A DNA stretch of 5,711 bases from Rubrivivax sp. (GTDB taxonomy: Bacteria; Pseudomonadota; Gammaproteobacteria; Burkholderiales; Burkholderiaceae_C), in the NCBI GenBank assembly GCA_030693565.1, contig JAUYAJ010000617.1:1-5711 (forward strand), read 5' to 3'. Every line of letters begins with the position of its first letter. Position 1 is the first letter of the stretch. Positions 1-5,711 of the stretch are shown one piece after another. The translations under genes and the position numbers were made by a program. The notes below the pieces were generated by a model that saw only the letters and a program-made list of their open reading frames with translations, had not been told where the DNA came from and searched no databases.

Positions 1-432
1 GGCACCGAAGACCTCACCATCCAGACCCAGCGGCAGCGTCGCCACAGAGCCGCCGACCTGGCGCTGCAAAGCCTGGTGCTCGACCCGGATCCAGTCGCCG
101 GCACCGGCGGGAGGCCAGCACAAGACCAGGCCCTGGTCGATGGCTTCGTCCATCGCGCCGACGCGCAGCTGCGCCAGCTCGGCCTGCGCATGCTGGGCGT
201 CGAGGTGGGAGCTGGCCAGCAAGCGCGTGCGGCCGTTCTCGTGCAGGCCGATGGCGGCGTGGCTGTAGCCGAATTCGGTCGTCAAGCTCGCGACCAGCTG
301 GTGCGCTGCCGCCGGCAGTGAGGCCGCCGCCAGCACGCGCGCGTAGAGCGACAAGGCCGCCGCTGCCCGTGCAGGGGCGGGTTCCGTAGCCGCTGCACGC
401 AGGCTCAGAAAGCCCGGCCAGAGCTCACCCAC
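1..432 (-). CDS. GAF-domain HlyD-type adaptor, N-terminal part (partial)
   Basis: Minus-strand frame open from the GTG at 432 down to base 1, giving 144 codons with no stop; the gene continues beyond the window. Translation shows an ELWPGFLSL stretch near the start, then a GAF-like domain from about residue 25: LYARVLAAASL, FGYSHAAIGL, GAMDEAIDQG, and TLPLGLDGEVFGA at the window edge. The AMDEAIDQG and TLPL..DGEVFGA segments are what I remember from the N-terminal GAF domain of HlyD-type periplasmic adaptors in Burkholderiales, which link an inner-membrane exporter to a TolC-like channel. The HlyD part itself lies outside the window, so the adaptor role is inferred; another GAF protein is possible. 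The start is uncertain. The GTG has no Shine-Dalgarno, and a better-looking ATG at 497 lies one frame away. The gene is divergent from xth. Confidence 0.7.
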   Translation of the reverse strand, partial: MGELWPGFLSLRAAATEPAPARAAAALSLYARVLAAASLPAAAHQLVASLTTEFGYSHAAIGLHENGRTRLLASSHLDAQHAQAELAQLRVGAMDEAIDQGLVLCWPPAGAGDWIRVEHQALQRQVGGSVATLPLGLDGEVFGA

Positions 433-482
433 GACGGGCTGCGCCGGTGCGGCCGTGCGGCCCGGACGTCGAAACGATGGCG

Positions 483-498
483 CGGTCCTTGGACATGG
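483..498 (+). repeat. 16-base direct repeat, copy 1
   Basis: CGGTCCTTGGACATGG; the second copy at 529-544 differs only by one C-to-G change, with a 46-base period. On the minus strand this copy contains the ATG at 497 that could start the GAF gene. It could be a local duplication or paired binding sites; no function can be assigned. Confidence 0.6.
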
Positions 499-528
499 TC
501 GGCGATTCTGAGAGCGCCCAGCCGGCAC

Positions 529-544
529 CGGTCCTTGGAGATGG
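529..544 (+). repeat. 16-base direct repeat, copy 2
   Basis: CGGTCCTTGGAGATGG, 15 of 16 bases identical to the copy at 483-498. Here the minus-strand ATG of copy 1 is replaced by ATC, so only copy 1 offers a start codon. Confidence 0.6.
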
Positions 545-672
545 CGCGTCAACAGGCGCCACTTCGGCGTCCTGGCCCTGCAACCGCGCCAAGCGGCCCT
601 GCACGCTGACGCCCACCGCGCCGCGGGCGACAATGCCGACACGCTCGCCAAGGACACCGACCTGGATTCCCC

Positions 673-1440
673 ATGAAACTCGCCACCTGGAACGTCAATT
701 CTTTGACCGTGCGGCTGCCGCAGGTGCTGGACTGGCTGGCTGCCAACCCGGTCGACGCCCTGGTGCTGCAGGAGACCAAGCTCACCGACGACAAGTTCCC
801 GGCCGCCGAGATCGAAGCCGCCGGCTACCAGGCCCAGTGGTTCGGCCAGAAGACCTACAACGGCGTGGCGCTGCTGTCGCGCAGCCCGGCCAGCGACGTG
901 GTGCACAACATCCCCGGCTTCGACGACGCGCAGGCGCGTGTCATCGCCGGCACCGTGGCCGGCGTGCGCGTGATCGGCGGCTACTTCCCCAACGGCCAGG
1001 CGCCCGACAGTGACAAGTTCCAGTACAAGATGCGCTGGCAGGACGCGCTGCACGACTGGGTCGCCGGCGAACTGGCGCGCCACCCCGGCCTGGTGCTGAT
1101 GGGTGACTTCAACGTCGCCCCCGAAGACCGCGACGTCTACGACCCGGTGGCCTGGGCCGGCCAAATCCATTGCACGCCCGAAGAACGGGCCCAGTTCCAG
1201 CGCCTGCTCGGGCTCGGCCTGGTCGACGCCTTCCGCCTCTTCGAGCAGCCGCCCAAGAGCTGGAGCTGGTGGGACTACCGCAACCTGGCGTTCCGCAAGA
1301 ACCAGGGCCTGCGCATCGACCACATCCTGGTCAGCGCCGCGCTGCACCCGCGCGTGGCCACCTGCGTCATCGACAAGTTGCCGCGCAAGAACGAGCGCCC
1401 CAGCGACCACGCGCCGGTGCTGGTGACGCTGAATGACTGA
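673..1440 (+). CDS. xth: Exodeoxyribonuclease III (AP endonuclease)
   Basis: A 255-residue cytoplasmic enzyme of the exonuclease III branch of the endonuclease/exonuclease/phosphatase fold. The family cuts DNA at abasic sites and removes nucleotides 3'-to-5' from duplex DNA in base excision repair. The active-site set is visible: Asn7 in MKLATWNVNS, Glu34 in LQETKL, Tyr104 in GGYFPNG, Asp145 and Asn147 in GDFNVAPEDRDVYDP, Asp216 in LRIDHIL, and Asp245-His246 in the C-terminal ERPSDHAPV motif. These match the catalytic Asn, Glu, Tyr, Asp/Asn, Asp and Asp-His residues of E. coli ExoIII. The length is normal for the family (E. coli 268), and MKLATWNVNS at the start fixes the ATG, although only a weak GGA lies upstream. 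The gene is intact. The DUF6352-like gene begins inside its last codons, so the two are probably co-transcribed. Confidence 0.97.
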   Translation: MKLATWNVNSLTVRLPQVLDWLAANPVDALVLQETKLTDDKFPAAEIEAAGYQAQWFGQKTYNGVALLSRSPASDVVHNIPGFDDAQARVIAGTVAGVRVIGGYFPNGQAPDSDKFQYKMRWQDALHDWVAGELARHPGLVLMGDFNVAPEDRDVYDPVAWAGQIHCTPEERAQFQRLLGLGLVDAFRLFEQPPKSWSWWDYRNLAFRKNQGLRIDHILVSAALHPRVATCVIDKLPRKNERPSDHAPVLVTLND

Positions 1441-2533
1441 GTCCCCCCAAGCCCCCGAGCGCCAGACTGGCGCGCTCGACTTCTGGCCGTCGTGCGGCTT
1501 TGCCAAGCTGGCCCGCGACCCCCGCGGCTGGCTGCAGCCGACCGACGACTACCTGCGCCTGTTCCTGGCCCGCCCCGAACTGGCGCTGGTGCCCGAATCC
1601 TGCGCCGCCGAAACGCGCTTGCACGAAGCGCTGCTTGCAGCCCCGGCGCGGCCGGTGGGCGCCGACGAACTGGCCGCGCTGGCCGACGACGACGCGCGCG
1701 ACAACTACGCCATGTTCATCGGCTTTCGCGACGCCTTGCTCGACGCCGGCACGCTGGAGGCCTATTACATCGCCCTGTTTCGCAGCGGCGCGGTGACCAT
1801 CCCGCCGCTGTTCGTCGACTTCATCGCCCAGGCCATCCTGCGCAACATCCTCGACGACAGCCAGGACGCCTTCGAGGCGCGCGCTGCCGAGATGCTGTTC
1901 CGCCGCCAGCGCATCTCGGTGCAGGACGGCCAGTTGCTGGCCGCCGACCGCGACGTCGTCGAGATGCACAGCGAGACCGGCGGGCTGGGCGAAATCGGGC
2001 GCCTGCTGACCCAGGCCAAGGCACCGCTGCGCGCGCTGCAGATGGAAGTGCTGAGCGCCGACAACGGCGTTGCCTACTGGCAGGCCGACACGCGCCACAA
2101 CTTCCTGCTCGACCTCACCCACGAGGTGACGCAAGACCTCAGCCATGGGCTGATCTTGCGCATGACCAAGGCCCGCTCCGGCCTCAAGGCGCTGGCGCGC
2201 GTGCTGGAAAAATGGATCGCCCACTTGCTGGGCGTGGTGGTGCGCATCCAGCCCGAGCGCAAGATCGACGATGCGCAGTGGCGCTGGCATGTCGGCCTGG
2301 ACGCCGAGTCGAGCGCGCTGCTCAACGACCTCTACGAAGACCGCCCGGTCGACGCCGACCGCATGGACCGCATCGTCAGCCTGTTCAGGCTCGAGTTCGC
2401 CAACCGCGCCGAGATGCGCCCCGACGTCAGCGGCAAGCCGGTCTACCTGGGGCTGGCGATGGACGCCGACAAGATCTTGCGCATCAAGCCGCAGAACCTG
2501 CTGCTCAACCTGCCGCTGGCGCGCAGCTCGTGA
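1433..2533 (+). CDS. DUF6352-like protein of unknown function
   Basis: A 366-residue protein with no signal peptide or membrane segment, so probably cytoplasmic. I recognise it as the Burkholderiales family carried as DUF6352; that name comes from memory, and no function is known to me. Features visible are an N-terminal DFWPSCGF motif at residues 16-23, a TDDYLRLFLARPEL segment at 37-50, and a helical YYIALFRSGAVTIPPLFVDF region at 111-130. Further on are HSETGGLGEIGRLL at 179-192, RHNFLLDLTHE at 221-231, WRWHVGLDAESSALLNDLYE at 283-302, and a hydrophobic PQNLLLNLPL end. The start overlaps the last 8 bases of xth and has no strong ribosome binding site of its own, which suggests translational coupling. 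It puts DFWPSCGF near the N-terminus. The stop lies 15 bases from the stop of the convergent permease gene. No nuclease, kinase or nucleotide-binding motif was found. Confidence 0.88.
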   Translation: MTESPQAPERQTGALDFWPSCGFAKLARDPRGWLQPTDDYLRLFLARPELALVPESCAAETRLHEALLAAPARPVGADELAALADDDARDNYAMFIGFRDALLDAGTLEAYYIALFRSGAVTIPPLFVDFIAQAILRNILDDSQDAFEARAAEMLFRRQRISVQDGQLLAADRDVVEMHSETGGLGEIGRLLTQAKAPLRALQMEVLSADNGVAYWQADTRHNFLLDLTHEVTQDLSHGLILRMTKARSGLKALARVLEKWIAHLLGVVVRIQPERKIDDAQWRWHVGLDAESSALLNDLYEDRPVDADRMDRIVSLFRLEFANRAEMRPDVSGKPVYLGLAMDADKILRIKPQNLLLNLPLARSS

Positions 2534-2541
2534 CGCTGCCG

Positions 2542-2573
2542 GACCGGCTCAGGTCTTGAGCCGATAGCCGGTC
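2542..2573. terminator. Stem-loop at the convergent gene junction
   Basis: Two mutually exclusive perfect inverted repeats lie between the two converging stops and across the permease stop codon. One is CGGCTCA at 2545-2551 with TGAGCCG at 2557-2563 (7-bp stem, 5-base loop). The other is GACCGGCT at 2542-2549 with AGCCGGTC at 2566-2573 (8-bp stem). Either would work on both strands as a bidirectional terminator, but no T-run follows on either side, so intrinsic termination is not shown. Confidence 0.35.
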
Positions 2574-3306
2574 TTCAGGATCCAGGCCACGATGGCCAGC
2601 GACAGTGCCAGGAACGCCAGCGTCATGCCCAGGCTCAGCGCCAGGCTGACGTCAGCCTGGCCGTAGAAGCTCCAGCGACAACCGCTCACCAGGTAGACCA
2701 CCGGGTTGAACAAGGCGATCTGCTGCCACGGCGGCGGCAGCATGTCGATGGAATAGAAAGTGCCGCCCAGAAAAGCCAGCGGGGTGACGATGAGCAGCGG
2801 CACCACTTGCAGCTTCTCGAAGCCATCGGCCCAGATGCCGATGATGAATCCGACCAGGCTGAAGGTCACCGAGGTGAGCACCAGAAAGGCGAGCATCCAC
2901 AGCGGGTGGTCGATGCGCAGCGGCACGAACAGGCCGGCGGTGGCCAGGATGATGAGACCGACGATGATCGACTTGGTGGCCGCTGCGCCGACGTTGGCGA
3001 AGACGATCTCCAGGTAGGACACCGGCGCCGACAGCAGTTCGTAGATCGTGCCGGTGAACTTGGGGAAGTAGATGCCGAACGACGCGTTCGAGATGCTTTG
3101 TGTCAGCAGCGACAGCATGATCAGTCCCGGCACGATGAAGGCGCCGTAACTGATGCCACCGACCTCGGGGATGCGCGAGCCGATCGCAGCGCCGAAGACG
3201 ACGAAGTACAGCGAGGTCGAGACCACCGGCGAGACGATGCTCTGCATCAGCGTGCGCCAGGTGCGCGCCATCTCGAAGCGGTAGATCGCGCGCACGGCAT
3301 GCAGGT

Positions 3307-3310
<4 letters not shown>
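2549..3310 (-). CDS. yadH: ABC-2 type transporter permease (YadH-like)
   Basis: A 253-residue inner-membrane permease of an ABC-2 exporter. Six membrane segments are apparent at about residues 24-46, 56-78, 104-128, 136-160, 169-189 and 227-246, after a short cytoplasmic start, MNLHAVRAIYRFEMARTWRT. Family hallmarks match E. coli YadH as I recall it: the LYFVVFGAAIGSRI segment, FIVPGLIMLSLL, ELLSAPVSYLEI (coupling region), PLAFLGGTFYSIDMLPPPWQ and LFNPVVYLVSG. The ATG at 3310 overlaps the ATPase stop as ATGA and has a GGGAG ribosome binding site (3320-3316) five bases upstream, which fixes the start. It should form a homodimer with the ATPase encoded just before it. The substrate is unknown; relatives are drug- or polyketide-type exporters. 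The same frame is also open upstream through the ATPase region, which could produce a falsely long call. Confidence 0.95.
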
Positions 3311-4233
<923 letters not shown>

Positions 4234-4269
4234 CGCGGCGAGCATAGCGCGGCGCCGGCGCCGCCGGTT

Positions 4270-4289
4270 CGGGCGCCATCAAGCGCCCG
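4270..4289. other. Stem-loop in divergent spacer
   Basis: Perfect 7-bp inverted repeat with a six-base CATCAA loop. There is no T-run, and it lies upstream of both genes, so an operator or an RNA leader structure is more likely than a terminator. Its left arm plus loop (GGGCGCCATCAAG, 4271-4283) is repeated exactly at 5642-5654 in the terminal structured element. Confidence 0.5.
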
Positions 4290-4366
4290 CCAGCGTCCAT
4301 CGTTATGCTCTGCACTTATCGAGAATCAAGACGCCCGCTGGCTGCGATCCGGCCGCGAGTGCTGCC

Positions 4367-4370
4367 GGAG
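4367..4370 (+). promoter_or_regulatory. Ribosome binding site deciding the GTG start
   Basis: GGAG six bases before the GTG at 4377. The upstream in-frame ATG at 4305 has no comparable site. It would also put 24 extra residues rich in Arg and Pro in front of an otherwise standard lipoprotein signal peptide. Confidence 0.7.
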
Positions 4371-4376
4371 TCTGTC

Positions 4377-5597
4377 GTGAACCACCTTTCACCCCCCACG
4401 GCGCACCGATCTGCGCCGTCCGTCCTGTCGCTGGCCGGACTGGCTGCAACCGCCGCACTGATGGCCCTGGCGGCCTGCGGCCCCGCGGCCAAGCCAGGCC
4501 CGGCAGTGGCTGGCCCCGGCGCCGGCGGGCCGCCGCCGGCGATGCCGGTCGCGGTGCTCGAAGTCAGGCAGCGCCAGCTGCCGTCGACGATCGAGGCGGT
4601 CGGCTCGCTCGAAGGCTTGCGCGAGGTCGAGGTGCGCGCGCGTGTGGCCGGCGTGCTGCAAAAGCAGCTGTTCCGTGAAGGCGAGCCGGTGCGCGTGGGC
4701 GCGCCGCTGGTTCAGATCGACCCCGCGGCTTACGAGATCGCGCTCGACGCCGCGCGTGCCGCGGTGGCGCAGCAAGACGCACGCGTCGAACAGGCGCGGC
4801 GCGAAAACGGCCGGCTGGCTTCGCTGGTCCAGGAGCGCGCGATCAGCCAGCGCGAAGCCGACGACGCTGCGAGCACGCTCAAGAGCGCCGAAGCCGCGCT
4901 GCTCGGCAGCCGCGCGCAGCTGCGCGAGGCGCAGCTGAACATCGGCTACACCCAGGTCACGGCGCCGATCGCCGGCGTCGCCCAGCGCGCCCAGCGCAGC
5001 GAAGGCGCGCTGGTCTCGCCAGCGGTCGATGGCGGCTTGCTGACGACCATCGTGCAGACTGACCCGATCCGCGTGCGTTTTGCGCTGTCACCCGAAGAGG
5101 CCGCGCTGCTCCAGCGCGGCGCCGGCAAGCGCGTGCATCTGCTCGGCGCCGATGGCCAGCCGTCCAAGGAAACCGGCCGGCTCGACTACACCGGCTCGAT
5201 CATCGACCCGCGCCTGGGCACCTTGCAGATGCGCGCCGAGCTGGCCAACCCGGCCGGGCGCTGGCTGCCTGGTCAGTTCGTGCGTGTGCAGATCACCGCC
5301 GGCCAGCAAACCGGTTTTCTGGTGCCGCAGGCGGCGGTGCTGAGCGGCGAGCAAGGCCGCTTCGTCTGGGTGATGGGGCCCGAAGGCAAGGCGGTGGCCA
5401 AGCCAGTGGTGACCGGGGCCTGGCTGGGCAGCGACTGGATCATCACCGGCGGCCTTGCCGACGGCGACAAGGTCATCACCAACAACCTGATGAAGCTGCG
5501 CCCCGGCGCGCCGGTGCAGGTGGCAGCGCCGCCGCCGGCGCCCGCTTCAGCACCCGCTTCCGCGCCGGCCAGCGCCGCATCACGGCCCGCCAACTGA
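4377..5597 (+). CDS. RND efflux periplasmic adaptor lipoprotein (AcrA/MexA family)
   Basis: A 406-residue membrane fusion protein that would bridge an inner-membrane RND pump and an outer-membrane channel. From the GTG at 4377 the N-terminus is a lipoprotein signal: hydrophobic VLSLAGLAATAALMALAAC with lipobox LAAC, lipidated Cys34. Next come a flexible Gly/Pro/Ala linker (35-55), a first lipoyl half-motif (84-119, EVRARVAGVLQKQLFREGEPVRVGAPLVQIDP), an Ala/Gln/Arg/Glu-rich coiled-coil hairpin (about 120-186), and a second lipoyl half (187-201, LNIGYTQVTAPIAGV). A beta-barrel (about 225-305, with LPGQFVRV) and a membrane-proximal domain (about 310-380, VPQAAVL, GLADGDKVI) follow. The last 20 or so residues are a Pro/Ala/Ser tail. 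An in-frame ATG at 4305 would lengthen the protein by 24 residues but lacks a ribosome binding site. The order and spacing are standard AcrA/MexA. No pump gene follows within the window; the substrate is unknown. Confidence 0.93.
   Translation: MNHLSPPTAHRSAPSVLSLAGLAATAALMALAACGPAAKPGPAVAGPGAGGPPPAMPVAVLEVRQRQLPSTIEAVGSLEGLREVEVRARVAGVLQKQLFREGEPVRVGAPLVQIDPAAYEIALDAARAAVAQQDARVEQARRENGRLASLVQERAISQREADDAASTLKSAEAALLGSRAQLREAQLNIGYTQVTAPIAGVAQRAQRSEGALVSPAVDGGLLTTIVQTDPIRVRFALSPEEAALLQRGAGKRVHLLGADGQPSKETGRLDYTGSIIDPRLGTLQMRAELANPAGRWLPGQFVRVQITAGQQTGFLVPQAAVLSGEQGRFVWVMGPEGKAVAKPVVTGAWLGSDWIITGGLADGDKVITNNLMKLRPGAPVQVAAPPPAPASAPASAPASAASRPAN
5538..5573 (+). repeat. Triple Ala-Pro-Ala-Ser coding repeat
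   Basis: Three consecutive APAS units (12 codons) in the C-terminal tail of the RND adaptor, after the membrane-proximal domain. The codons vary between units, so this is a low-complexity protein tail rather than a recent DNA duplication. Such tails are common and probably disordered. Confidence 0.7.
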
Positions 5598-5711
5598 GAG
5601 GCTGTGAAGATATGAATCACGCCCGCGTAGGCCCCCAGAAAGGGCGCCATCAAGGCGCAAAGCGCAGACGGGTCCTGAGACCCGGCGAGCATTTGCAACG
5701 CCGAGGGGGCC
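5598..5711. repeat. Highly structured intergenic element, suspected dispersed repeat
   Basis: This begins directly after the adaptor stop. A perfect 7-bp outer stem, GGCCCCC at 5630-5636 with GGGGGCC at 5705-5711, encloses three hairpins. The first is GCGCC/GGCGC (5644-5648, 5654-5658; loop ATCAA). The second is CGGGTC/GACCCG (5669-5674, 5679-5684; loop CTGA). The third is GCG/CGC (5685-5687, 5699-5701) with an inner GC/GC pair. A minor GTGA/TCAC pair lies at 5604-5607 and 5617-5620. The symmetry works on both strands, so the direction is not decided. From memory, similar sequence recurs between genes in Burkholderiales; I could not check this. An open frame from the ATG at 5612 (MNHARVGPQKG) runs to the edge but follows the hairpins and resembles no protein I know. 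Confidence 0.55.

Larger units (their letters stand above)
433..672. other. Divergent spacer between GAF gene and xth
   Basis: About 240 bases between the GTG proposed for the minus-strand GAF gene and the ATG of xth, so it should hold both promoters, though I see no convincing -35/-10 pair on either strand. A second minus-strand frame is open from a GTG at 616 to a TGA at 425-427. It includes an ATG at 497 reading MSKDRAIVSTSGPHG and overlaps the GTG at 432 by 8 bases. Its codons are GC-rich at third position, but it has no ribosome binding site and resembles no family I know. It may be a displaced N-terminus of the GAF gene or non-coding sequence. Two near-identical 16-base direct repeats lie inside. 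Confidence 0.5.
4234..4376. promoter_or_regulatory. Divergent spacer between yadG and RND adaptor genes
   Basis: These 143 bases should carry the promoters of both the ABC exporter operon and the RND adaptor. A perfect 12-base palindrome, GGCGCCGGCGCC, lies at 4251-4262. A perfect 7-bp stem-loop follows: CGGGCGC at 4270-4276, loop CATCAA, GCGCCCG at 4283-4289. A TATGCT at 4304-4309, preceded by GT, is a possible plus-strand -10, but no matching -35 box was found. The symmetric sites could be operators; this is inferred from position only. Confidence 0.4.

Noticed and set aside
547..554. Minus-strand TTGACG as a -35 box for the GAF gene
   Set aside because: No plausible -10 box lies 16-18 bases further on; the sequence there is GC-rich.
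447..1013. Plus-strand 188-codon frame running into xth
   Set aside because: It overlaps xth out of frame, and its second half is the Arg/Ala/Gly-rich shadow of xth codons. The first half resembles no protein I know.
1367..2290. Long minus-strand open frame (307 codons) opposite the DUF6352-like gene
   Set aside because: It is a mirror of the GC-rich plus-strand gene. Its translation is rich in His, Gln, Arg and Ala with no family motif, while the plus frame has a recognisable conserved protein.
5273..5698. Minus-strand 141-codon frame across the adaptor's end and the structured element
   Set aside because: Most of it is antisense to the well-supported adaptor. The rest is the translated hairpin element, a typical spurious call.
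5612..5711. Small plus-strand ORF starting MNHARVGPQKG and open to the edge
   Set aside because: It lies wholly within the hairpin-rich element, its residues follow from the stems, and it does not resemble an RND pump N-terminus.
5598..5711. Known riboswitch (glycine, SAH or guanidine type)
   Set aside because: GAGAG at 5597-5601 and CGCCGAGGGGGC at the end faintly recall glycine riboswitch motifs, but the spacing is too long and the remaining core is absent. SAH and ykkC cores were not found.

Overview
The window is very GC-rich, and its reading frames show strong G/C preference at third codon positions. The proteins it encodes most resemble those of Burkholderiales (Betaproteobacteria; Comamonadaceae or Leptothrix/Rubrivivax-like). 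This placement rests on recognised protein families and base composition, not on a search.

Layout. (1) At the left edge a minus-strand gene runs out of the window. Only its N-terminal, GAF-like part is visible, and its start is unclear. It resembles the N-terminus of HlyD-type periplasmic adaptors that carry a GAF domain. (2) A spacer of about 240 bases separates it from a divergent plus-strand pair: exonuclease III (xth), overlapped by 8 bases by a gene of the uncharacterised DUF6352-type family. (3) This pair converges, with a 15-base gap and a hairpin-forming junction, on a minus-strand ABC-2 exporter operon resembling Escherichia coli yadG-yadH (ATPase then permease, overlapping by ATGA). 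(4) Divergent from that operon, across 143 bases containing GC palindromes and a clean stem-loop, is a plus-strand lipoprotein adaptor of the AcrA/MexA RND-efflux class. Its best start is a GTG with a good ribosome binding site. (5) After the adaptor, where an inner-membrane RND pump gene would be expected, the last ~114 bases hold a highly structured element instead. A perfect 7-bp outer stem encloses three smaller hairpins and ends on the last base of the window.

Functionally the window mixes housekeeping DNA repair (xth) with three export-related loci: the GAF-HlyD-like adaptor, the YadGH-type ABC exporter and the RND adaptor. No mobile-element genes, CRISPR array, tRNA or rRNA were seen. 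Most of the window is ordinary chromosome. The parts most worth a second look are the terminal structured element, which I suspect is a dispersed repeat, and the doubtful start region of the GAF-containing gene.
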